DNA of 5,467 bases, from NCBI GenBank assembly GCA_003512365.1, contig DORI01000059.1:1-5467 (forward strand). The letters are read 5' to 3'. Under the pieces are notes generated by a model, which was not told the DNA's origin, ran no database searches, and worked only from the letters and a program-made list of their open reading frames with translations. The DNA is from Crocinitomicaceae bacterium (GTDB taxonomy: Bacteria; Bacteroidota; Bacteroidia; Flavobacteriales_D; Crocinitomicaceae). This document shows, in pieces, positions 1 through 5,467 of the stretch. Both the position numbers and the translations under genes were made by a program. Within the stretch, counting starts at the first letter, position 1. Every line of letters starts with the position of its first letter.

Positions 1-31
1 ATCTCTTTATGCTTATTTCATAGAAACAATT

Positions 32-757
32 TTAGTACATTACCATAGCCAAAATTACGCCAATAATAATGCTCATTAATTTCAGTAGGTTAAATTTATG
101 ATTTTCGGACGTTTCGAAAATAATTGTGGTTGAAATATGCAAAAACATTCCAACAACCACGGCTAAAATCATGTGGACATCAATTCCAAGGTTAGTGGGT
201 GAAACGGTTAAACCGAGAAATACCCCTAAAGGCGTCATTATTCCAAATAACCCCAGCACAAGCCACTTTAACCAAGGTTTTAAAGTGGTATGGTATAAAA
301 GAGTCATCAAGGCAACAGCTACCGGAATTTGATGAAAAATAATTCCCCAAAAGAGCGTATCGTGTTGGTGATGGTCTTCTGATTCGATGCCAGCAAAATG
401 ATTTCCTAATGGTATCCCTTCAATAATGGAATGAATAGAGAGAGACAGAAATAAAAGCCATGGCAACTGTTGTTTAGAATGCACATGTACATGCCCATGT
501 TCGATTCCACCTGAGAAATACTCCAAAATTAATTGAATCAAAAATCCATACAATATATATAAACCTACACTTTTATCTTCGTCGTGATATAAATCGGGTA
601 ATAAATGCTCAAAAATAATAGCCAATAAAAATCCACCACTAAAAGCCAATAACAACTTTATCCATTGATTTTTATTATTGGTATGTAGATAGGCAACGAG
701 TGAACCACCTAAAAGTACCGATGCAAACAATCCTATTACTACTGCACTAAGTTCCAT
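32..757 (-). CDS. ZIP-family divalent metal transporter
   Basis: This 241-residue inner-membrane protein resembles ZIP (Zrt/Irt-like) permeases, which bring zinc, iron or similar divalent metals into the cytoplasm. About eight hydrophobic segments can be read (near residues 3-23, 33-53, 65-82, 98-117, 135-155, 163-183, 192-213 and 222-241), the usual ZIP layout. TM2 ends in FEHLLPD (49-55). TM4 carries HSIIEGIPLG (109-118), the family signature with H109 and E113. TM5 carries HQIP (142-145), where many ZIPs have HEIP or HKIP. Histidine clusters lie before TM4 (H87, H89, H91, H93) and after it (H129, H130, H132) and may bind metal. The ATG shares one base with the stop of the methyltransferase upstream (TGATG), so translational coupling is likely and this start is well placed. 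The stop is TAA, and no hairpin terminator is visible in the 31 bases that remain. The family call is firm; the metal cannot be told from sequence. Confidence 0.9.
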   Translation of the reverse strand: MELSAVVIGLFASVLLGGSLVAYLHTNNKNQWIKLLLAFSGGFLLAIIFEHLLPDLYHDEDKSVGLYILYGFLIQLILEYFSGGIEHGHVHVHSKQQLPWLLFLSLSIHSIIEGIPLGNHFAGIESEDHHQHDTLFWGIIFHQIPVAVALMTLLYHTTLKPWLKWLVLGLFGIMTPLGVFLGLTVSPTNLGIDVHMILAVVVGMFLHISTTIIFETSENHKFNLLKLMSIIIGVILAMVMY

Positions 758-1488
758 CAGATTTTTTCGGCAATGATTATTAATCGATCCGATTCTTCCC
801 CGTCAAATGAATTCAACTGATAATCGCCAAATACATGTTTAATGATAAATTTTCCGTTCAAAAGTTTCTTAAAGTCAGCTAAAAAAAGCGATTGCACGCG
901 TTCCATAAAACTGTGAGATTTCGTTCCGTCCAATACATCAATGAATTTATAAATGTGTTCTTTGTCCCATTTCCTTCGAATGGAAAAGTGGATATCATCT
1001 ATTATTTTTTCCTCGGATAGCACAAGATTTTCAATGATTTTGCGAGCATTCATAAAGTCGATGACAAACATTCCTTTTTCGTCGAGCATTGCATGAACTG
1101 ATTGGATAATTTGTTCATTTTCAGTTGAACTTTCAAAATACCCAAAACTCGTGAATAAATTAAAAATAGCAGCGAAGCGCTCATTGGGAATTATTTCCCG
1201 CATGTCATGTACTGAAAATCTTAAGCCTGATTTCGCGTTTTCTTGTGCTGCTTTAATACTATTCCTGGATAAATCTACACCCAATACATTTAAACCTGAT
1301 TGGTGTAACATCAAGGAATGTCTTCCTTTTCCACAAGCTAAATCTAATACTCCCGCTTCTTTGGGGAGGTTTAAAAGTTTGGTGAGCTGCTCAATAAATA
1401 AGGCTGCCTCTTCATCATTTCTATGTTTGTATAAAACGTGATAATATGAAGTATCAAACCAAGTATCAAACCACTCTTTTTCTGTCAT
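757..1488 (-). CDS. class I SAM-dependent methyltransferase
   Basis: This 243-residue soluble protein has the Rossmann-type SAM-binding fold. Motif I is VLDLACGKGRHS (47-58), the glycine-rich SAM loop. Motif II is VLGVDLS (68-74), where D72 should hold the ribose hydroxyls. HDMRE (94-98) fits the adenine-contacting acidic loop, and FVIDFMN (141-147) the later core strand. The N-terminus is rich in aromatics (EWFDTWFDTSYYHVLY, 5-20), which I recall as typical of a group of uncharacterised Bacteroidota methyltransferases; the next methionine is residue 60, so the ATG at 1488 is the only sensible start. The C-terminus (SDRLIIIAEK, 233-242) ends on a final core strand. The substrate is unknown: small molecules are plausible, and nothing shows an RNA- or protein-binding domain. 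It is the first gene of a two-gene unit with the ZIP transporter, and a promoter lies directly upstream with almost no 5' leader. Confidence 0.88.
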   Translation of the reverse strand: MTEKEWFDTWFDTSYYHVLYKHRNDEEAALFIEQLTKLLNLPKEAGVLDLACGKGRHSLMLHQSGLNVLGVDLSRNSIKAAQENAKSGLRFSVHDMREIIPNERFAAIFNLFTSFGYFESSTENEQIIQSVHAMLDEKGMFVIDFMNARKIIENLVLSEEKIIDDIHFSIRRKWDKEHIYKFIDVLDGTKSHSFMERVQSLFLADFKKLLNGKFIIKHVFGDYQLNSFDGEESDRLIIIAEKI

Positions 1489-1492
1489 TAGG

Positions 1493-1522
1493 CAAATGTA
1501 AGTAAAAGCAACTTAATTGCAA
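1493..1522 (-). promoter_or_regulatory. Bacteroidota-type promoter of the methyltransferase-ZIP unit
   Basis: Read on the minus strand, TTG (1522-1520) is followed after exactly 19 bases by TACATTTG (1500-1493). This matches the known Bacteroidota primary sigma consensus, a TTG-containing -33 element and a TAnnTTTG -7 element. The start codon at 1488 begins five bases after the final G of the -7 element, so transcription should begin at or within a base or two of the ATG. The mRNA would then be leaderless or nearly so. The match is seen directly; the start site is inferred. Confidence 0.68.
1508..1520. promoter_or_regulatory. operator-like inverted repeat in the divergent spacer
   Basis: The sequence GCAACTTAATTGC is a near-perfect 13-bp inverted repeat: GCAA and TTGC arms around a five-base centre, with one mismatched pair. 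It overlaps the -33 element and spacer of the leftward promoter, a place where a regulator could block it. The overlapping 8-mer ATTGCAAT (1516-1523) is a perfect palindrome. I do not recognise either as a known Fur, Zur or other binding site. Short AT-rich palindromes also arise by chance, so this is only a candidate. Confidence 0.2.
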
Positions 1523-1558
1523 TAAAGGAACAAAAGAGATTCTTAGTTTATTTATTCC

Positions 1559-1566
1559 TAAATTCG
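1559..1566 (+). promoter_or_regulatory. weak -7-like element ahead of coaE
   Basis: TAAATTCG fits the Bacteroidota -7 consensus TAnnTTTG with one mismatch (C in place of the third T of the run). It lies four bases before the coaE ATG, the same geometry as the leftward promoter. There is no TTG at the expected 19-bp distance upstream, so the support is weak. coaE needs a promoter in this 82-bp spacer unless it is read through from elsewhere, which the opposing gene orientation makes unlikely. Confidence 0.2.
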
Positions 1567-1570
1567 GAAG

Positions 1571-2158
1571 ATGAAATTCATCGGAATAACAGGAGGAATT
1601 GGTTCAGGGAAAAGTTATGTAGCTCAAATTATCGAGCGAATAGGCTATCCTGTTTATTATGCAGATAAAGAAGCACGAATTCTAATGAATTCTCATCCAA
1701 TCATTTCGGAGTCACTTATTGAATGGTTTGGTACAGAGATCTATTCAAATGGTGAATTGAACCGAGAAAAAATGGCAACTTGTATTTTTCATGACCAACA
1801 AATGCGTTCAAAAGTCAATCAGTTAGTTCATCCTTTGGTCCGTGAGGCTTTTGTAAATTGGGCGTCATGTCAAAATAAACCACTGGTATTTAATGAGGCA
1901 GCGATTCTTTACGAAACTGATGCGTATAAAAAATTTCATGAAATTATTTTGGTTACGGCACCTCTATCGTTGCGCATTTCTCGGGTGATGAAGAGAGATG
2001 GAATTTCCGAAGAACAAATTCGCGATCGTATGGAAGCACAGTGGTCGGACGATAAAAAGCTGAGTTTCGGCCCATATGAAATAATAAACGACAATCGCTT
2101 GCCTCTGTTGAGTCAAATCGAGGAAGTCATCGAACAATTACTTAAGTCCGATGCTTAG
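1571..2158 (+). CDS. coaE: dephospho-CoA kinase
   Basis: This enzyme phosphorylates the 3'-hydroxyl of the ribose of dephospho-CoA using ATP, the final step of coenzyme A synthesis in the cytoplasm. The 195-residue length is normal for CoaE. The Walker A P-loop is GGIGSGKS (8-15), followed by the conserved ADKEA (31-35), whose D32 matches the CoaE catalytic aspartate. GELNR (61-65), the VHP motif (86-88) and the FNEAAILYE segment (107-115, equivalent to the usual PLLFE) are family landmarks. The lid region has R135, R138 and RD (142-143), then IRDRMEAQ (150-157), and IINDN (171-175) matches the usual VIxN near the C-terminus. An in-frame TAA at 1559-1561 makes the ATG at 1571 the first possible ATG, and it leads directly into the first strand. 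It is the only rightward gene here. Its last 17 bases overlap the 3' end of the VanZ-family gene on the other strand. Confidence 0.96.
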   Translation: MKFIGITGGIGSGKSYVAQIIERIGYPVYYADKEARILMNSHPIISESLIEWFGTEIYSNGELNREKMATCIFHDQQMRSKVNQLVHPLVREAFVNWASCQNKPLVFNEAAILYETDAYKKFHEIILVTAPLSLRISRVMKRDGISEEQIRDRMEAQWSDDKKLSFGPYEIINDNRLPLLSQIEEVIEQLLKSDA

Positions 2159-2486
2159 TTAAAAAATAGAACAAGCAGGCACCGAGTACTACCCCGCCTG
2201 TATTTGCTATGGCATCGAGAAAAGAAGGTACCCTTCCAGGCACAAGACCTTGAAGAAATTCAAGCAAAATTCCATACGCAACCATTAGGAGTATCCCTAC
2301 AAATAGGTGTTTGTTCTTTTCTCTCCAAATGCCAAAAGAAAGCATAAGAATGAAATAGGCGATAAAATGGGATAATTTATCAGAACTTCCAAGTTCTACT
2401 TGTTTTGGCGGGAGTAAACTCAAAATTGCAATCCCAAAAGCGACATAAAAAAATAAACTGGCCTTAACGATCTTCGGAATTTTCAT
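2142..2486 (-). CDS. VanZ-family small membrane protein
   Basis: This 114-residue protein has about four membrane segments (near 8-26, 38-54, 59-79 and 94-110) and the polar motifs of the VanZ-like family: DKLSHF (36-41), EFLQ (76-79), and GRVPSFLDAIANTGG (84-98) with R85, D91 and N95. The family is named after VanZ of enterococcal teicoplanin resistance, but most bacterial members are short proteins with no known function, and resistance should not be inferred here. The single-domain length is typical of Bacteroidota members. The ATG lies inside the end of the S9 peptidase gene (23-bp overlap, different frame), so translation is probably coupled to it. The stop lies inside the 3' end of coaE on the opposite strand. 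Confidence 0.88.
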   Translation of the reverse strand: MKIPKIVKASLFFYVAFGIAILSLLPPKQVELGSSDKLSHFIAYFILMLSFGIWREKNKHLFVGILLMVAYGILLEFLQGLVPGRVPSFLDAIANTGGVVLGACLFYFLTKHRT

Positions 2487-5259
2487 AACCTAAGGTTTTG
2501 CCTTTTTTTTCTGCTGGAATACCTTTTTTCATCCAAATTGGCATTGGTTCATTTTTGAGGTAGTGGTCAAAAAACTGGCGCATTCGAATACTCAAGTCAA
2601 TTTTATTTGCAACTCGGGTTAGGTTATGATCTTCTTCGTTATAATTCAACATCCAACAAGGTTTTTGAAGTCTTCTTAGTCCATTATAAAGTTCTATTCC
2701 TTGATACCAAGGTACGGCGCCGTCTTCGTCATTGTGCATAATTAAAAGCGGTGTTGTGACGTTGGGTAGATGAAATAATGGAGAATTTTCTCTGTAAAGT
2801 TCCGGTGCCTCCCAAATAGTCTTTCCAATTCTACTTTGTTGAGATTCATATTGGAATTGTCGGTTTAAACCCGAACCCCATCGAATGCCTCCATACGCAG
2901 AAAACATATTCGATACTGGAGCTCCGGCCATCGCAGCTGCATATCTCTTTGTCATTGTGATTAACTGAGCTGTTTGATAACCACCCCAACTTTGCCCTTG
3001 TAAGCCTATTTTGAAGGAATCAATAGGAAAGCTTCTCATGACGAATTCTGTTCCACTTACGATGCAATTATAAGCAGATTTGGCAGGCTTACCTGGATAG
3101 GTATAGCGAATATCTGGAATCAGTACAAAGTAACCTGCTGAAGCATATTCAATGGGATTAATCGTACTGGCTGAAGGTCTAGGAGAATTATAATTATGCA
3201 AATTATCAGCGTTTAACTCATAAAAATAAACGAGTAAAGGATACTTTTTAGAGGGATCAAAATTTTCAGGAGAATAAAGTAGACCTTCTAAAGGCAACTT
3301 GTCATGGGCTTTCCATTTTATTAATTGAACTTTGGCCCAATTATAATCATCTTGTTGTGGATTCGTTTTGGAAATGACCTTTTCGTTTTTAAAGGTATTA
3401 TCTAAAATTGATACCTCGGGATACATTGATACAGACATTGTCCGAACCATGTGTACTTTAGCATTACGAGATCTATCGATACCAAAAAACTTAAAATCTC
3501 CCACTTTCTTCGGATAAAGTCCAAAGTCGTCACCTTCATAAAAGGAGTATATGCCCGTACTTTTGTCACTTTCATTGAACCCCGTGACGTAAACATCCTT
3601 CAAATTGATATATATTGAATCAGCATTCCATTTTTGCAATGAAAACTGTGTCTTTCTCTTTTCTCCTTTTCGCTCTGTTAAGGAAAGAAGTTTATTTGCA
3701 CGAATGTCGTATCCCCAAATATCATATTGCGATTGAAAGTAATAGATTGTCTCATCGTGATTATAGCCGTATGTCTCCATTGGACCTGCAAGCATTGGTT
3801 GACCATTCATTTCTTCTGTCCAAACGACATCTGTGAGGTTACACGTAATACAGGTCTCTTTTGAAGAATTAAGATCCAGCATGAAGTGTTGTTTTTTATT
3901 TGGATCGAAATAACTAAAGTATTTTCCTTTAGGTGAAATTCCACTATGATAGGACACACCTGATTTTACTAAGTTTGTTTTCCCTGTTGTGATATCAATG
4001 GTGTAAACATCTTCTAATGCAGGACTTTTCCATTGCGCGCTAACAGCATAAGCCATATTGGATGTCGCGATAAGTTTTGTTCCTTTTATTTTCGTGTCAA
4101 TAGAAACATCTAATGTGTCGTTAGAAATTGGAAATAAAGTTAAATCTCTTGTATTACCAACAAATAGTTTTGTCGCTGGCCCATCTCTATCATACTGAAC
4201 GAGCTGTTGAGGTTGAATATATTTGTCGTTGTAATGCCAGATATCCACGTGAACTTTTTCATTATCAGTTAGGGTATCTTTTTCATTTTTGACTCGATCA
4301 GCTACTTGAAAATATAGATAATCAGAGTTCTCAATGAAGGCTAATTCACCAGCTTCATAAACCCCTAATGTGGTATCAAAGTCATAGTTTATGGTGTCGC
4401 CTAACACCCACATTTCTTGATTATTTAAATTAAAAACATTTAGATCAAATTGCTTATTTTCATTAGTGTCTTTCGTTGCGAAAAAGGCAAATTTATCTGC
4501 AGTTGAATTCCAAACAGGCAATTGAATGGAGGTATGATTCCTTGATTCGAAAATTAATTCAGGAACCTCTTCGACGGTCATCAATTGTAGGTGGAAGGAA
4601 TCGGCATCTTCCTTTTTTTCGTGTTGAACAATAGCCAAAAACACTCCCGATTTTTCAAACTCGAATTCTGTTACGTTTGGTTTTCGAAAAGTAAATTCTG
4701 GGGTGTATACACTTAGAGGATAACCGTTTGATTCAATAGGTTTTGGAGTTTTATCTTTTCGTTTGAAGATACTTTTTTTCTTCTTAGATACTGCAGCGGG
4801 CACTTTTTCGGTTGTGTAACCAATTACAGATCCCTCTTCCGCCATTTTTACGGACTTTAATTTAGGGACAACCGTCAATGAATCATCCTCCAAAGAATAG
4901 ATTAATAAAGAATCTTTAGGCCATTTTTTCTTTTCAATTTTGTTGATTTCACAAGATCTTAGTGTATCGTATCCCGGTGTAATGGTAAGTGCTATAAATG
5001 ATTCATTTTTTGGAAGTAAGACATTTTTACCACGAGCGAACGAATCTATAAGGGAATCCATTGTGTTGTAAATGAAGAGATAACCGTCACCAATGAGTGG
5101 ATTTCTTTCGTAAGCAACAAATTTACCATTGTGGGATAATTGTACTTTTTCAGTTCTTTTCCATTCCTTATAAGCTTTATGGTCAATTGTTTTTTTTTGC
5201 GAGAAAAGCATTAAGCTTATAAATGAGAAGATTGATGTGACACAAAGATTTTTACTCAT
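2464..5259 (-). CDS. secreted S9-family (prolyl oligopeptidase-type) serine peptidase
   Basis: This 931-residue enzyme probably hydrolyses peptides or a related substrate in the periplasm or outside the cell. Residues 1-20 form a short signal peptide (K3, then a hydrophobic run ending LMLFS); C6 is not in a lipobox. Residues from about 35 to 640 are rich in beta strands with repeated DIW, VYTIDI and IWGYDI-like blades, as expected for the beta-propeller that gates S9 active sites. From about 645 to 905 lies the alpha/beta-hydrolase domain. The nucleophile elbow is GQSWGG (755-760) with S757; the acid is most likely D846 in HNDEDGAVP (842-850); the histidine is H878 in NEEDHNLT (874-881). These form a complete triad, so the enzyme should be active. 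It is longer than classical prolyl oligopeptidases of about 700 residues, but large forms are known in Bacteroidota. A lysine-rich stretch (159-173) interrupts the propeller. The start overlaps the EamA gene by 8 bp and the end overlaps the VanZ gene by 23 bp. Confidence 0.9.
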   Translation of the reverse strand: MSKNLCVTSIFSFISLMLFSQKKTIDHKAYKEWKRTEKVQLSHNGKFVAYERNPLIGDGYLFIYNTMDSLIDSFARGKNVLLPKNESFIALTITPGYDTLRSCEINKIEKKKWPKDSLLIYSLEDDSLTVVPKLKSVKMAEEGSVIGYTTEKVPAAVSKKKKSIFKRKDKTPKPIESNGYPLSVYTPEFTFRKPNVTEFEFEKSGVFLAIVQHEKKEDADSFHLQLMTVEEVPELIFESRNHTSIQLPVWNSTADKFAFFATKDTNENKQFDLNVFNLNNQEMWVLGDTINYDFDTTLGVYEAGELAFIENSDYLYFQVADRVKNEKDTLTDNEKVHVDIWHYNDKYIQPQQLVQYDRDGPATKLFVGNTRDLTLFPISNDTLDVSIDTKIKGTKLIATSNMAYAVSAQWKSPALEDVYTIDITTGKTNLVKSGVSYHSGISPKGKYFSYFDPNKKQHFMLDLNSSKETCITCNLTDVVWTEEMNGQPMLAGPMETYGYNHDETIYYFQSQYDIWGYDIRANKLLSLTERKGEKRKTQFSLQKWNADSIYINLKDVYVTGFNESDKSTGIYSFYEGDDFGLYPKKVGDFKFFGIDRSRNAKVHMVRTMSVSMYPEVSILDNTFKNEKVISKTNPQQDDYNWAKVQLIKWKAHDKLPLEGLLYSPENFDPSKKYPLLVYFYELNADNLHNYNSPRPSASTINPIEYASAGYFVLIPDIRYTYPGKPAKSAYNCIVSGTEFVMRSFPIDSFKIGLQGQSWGGYQTAQLITMTKRYAAAMAGAPVSNMFSAYGGIRWGSGLNRQFQYESQQSRIGKTIWEAPELYRENSPLFHLPNVTTPLLIMHNDEDGAVPWYQGIELYNGLRRLQKPCWMLNYNEEDHNLTRVANKIDLSIRMRQFFDHYLKNEPMPIWMKKGIPAEKKGKTLGYENSEDR
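2503..2510 (-). other. A8 run, possible slippery site at the end of the S9 gene
   Basis: On the coding strand, eight consecutive A bases fall in the phase GAA AAA AAA, so the last seven read as A AAA AAA, a recognised -1 slippage pattern. In the -1 frame, six codons (AGG CAA AAC CTT AGG TTA) lead to a TGA at 2485-2483 that overlaps the VanZ ATG as ATGA. In the normal frame the gene ends at 2464. The pattern is seen directly. That it is used is not shown, and the normal-frame tail (KGKTLGYE, 919-926) resembles what I recall of related S9 enzymes. Confidence 0.25.
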
Positions 5260-5467
5260 GTTCCTTTTGAATTTTTTTCGTTTTGCGCGTACTCAAATAT
5301 ACGCCAACAAATATGATTAACATAAAGCCTATTTTTTCAATACTGATGCTATCGCGATAATCTTCAGACCAATTTAAGGTTGCAAAAAGAAAGGTAAAGG
5401 CCATTACCAAAACAGGCTGGGTGTAAATATAGGCACTAGAAACGGATGGCGAAAGAAATTTCAAACC
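5252..5467 (-). CDS. EamA/DMT-superfamily transporter, C-terminal part only
   Basis: The reading frame runs off the right edge of the window, so only the last 71 residues and the TAA stop are present. They begin GLKFLSPSVSSAYIYTQPVL, which matches the start of the penultimate membrane helix of EamA-domain permeases (lsPs.asay.y.qPv). A first hydrophobic helix (about visible residues 12-31), a polar loop holding E35, and a final helix IGFMLIIFVGVYLS (46-59) follow, then a basic cytoplasmic tail (RKTKKIQK, 61-68). Full members have about 300 residues and ten helices and export small metabolites or drugs; the substrate is unknown here. The visible TTG at 5464 is an ordinary leucine codon, not a start. 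The stop overlaps the start of the S9 peptidase gene by 8 bp, so the two are probably co-transcribed from a promoter outside the window. Confidence 0.8.
   Translation of the reverse strand, partial: GLKFLSPSVSSAYIYTQPVLVMAFTFLFATLNWSEDYRDSISIEKIGFMLIIFVGVYLSTRKTKKIQKEHE

Noticed and set aside
1..31. Terminator after the ZIP gene
   Set aside because: No inverted repeat or U tract can be seen in the 31 bases available; any terminator is outside the window.
126..332. Rightward open frame of 68 codons
   Set aside because: It lies wholly antisense to the ZIP gene, has no family-like features and no promoter or start context.
1151..1441. Rightward open frame of 96 codons
   Set aside because: It is antisense to the methyltransferase core, including motif I, and its translation shows no recognisable motif.
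1566..1570. GGAAG directly before the coaE ATG as a Shine-Dalgarno site
   Set aside because: It touches the start codon with no spacing, too close to pair with the ribosome, and Bacteroidota genes commonly lack such sites.
2159..2200. Possible leftward terminator: CAGGC and GCCTG arms (2176-2180 and 2196-2200) followed by a T-rich stretch
   Set aside because: The stem is only 5-6 bp with a 15-base loop, the T run starts about nine bases after the stem, and it lies inside the VanZ coding region.
2142..2486. Glycopeptide resistance gene
   Set aside because: The VanZ-like fold alone does not imply resistance, and there are no vanHAX-type ligase or dehydrogenase genes nearby.
3402..3596. Leftward open frame of 64 codons
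   Set aside because: It is another frame inside the S9 peptidase gene, whose own frame is intact with a full catalytic triad.
3615..3836. Rightward open frame of 73 codons starting with a hydrophobic stretch
   Set aside because: The start looks slightly like a signal peptide, but the frame is antisense to the S9 propeller region and nothing else supports it.

Overview
The window looks like an ordinary piece of chromosome from a Bacteroidota bacterium, most likely a flavobacterium-like lineage. The signs are AT-rich DNA, starts without clear Shine-Dalgarno sequences, a good match to the Bacteroidota promoter consensus (TTG, 19 bp, TAnnTTTG), and a large secreted S9 peptidase of a type common in that phylum. 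Placement below phylum level is inference. I found no mobile element, tRNA, rRNA, CRISPR array or phage gene.

Layout. (1) Bases 32-1488, minus strand: a two-gene unit in which a class I SAM-dependent methyltransferase is read first and a ZIP-family metal transporter second. The methyltransferase stop and the ZIP start share one base (TGATG). (2) Bases 1489-1570: an 82-bp divergent spacer with the one well-supported promoter of the window. It points leftward and almost touches the methyltransferase ATG, which suggests a leaderless mRNA. (3) Bases 1571-2158, plus strand: coaE (dephospho-CoA kinase), the only rightward gene. (4) Bases 2142-5467, minus strand: a tightly packed unit read as EamA-type transporter (only its C-terminal end is inside the window), then a 931-residue secreted S9 prolyl-oligopeptidase-type hydrolase, then a short VanZ-family membrane protein. 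Adjacent genes overlap by 8 and 23 bp, and the VanZ gene runs 17 bp into the 3' end of coaE on the opposite strand.

How the genes work together. CoaE performs the last step of coenzyme A synthesis. The ZIP protein probably imports a divalent metal, and the S9 enzyme probably cleaves peptides in the periplasm or outside the cell. The EamA and VanZ proteins are membrane proteins of unknown substrate. Gene packing suggests shared transcripts, but no common pathway can be read from the sequence.

No clearly novel system is visible. The points most worth checking are the probable leaderless promoter, an A8 slippery run at the end of the S9 gene whose -1 frame stops exactly on the VanZ start codon, the terminator-free convergent overlap, and the unusual metal-site residues of the ZIP protein.
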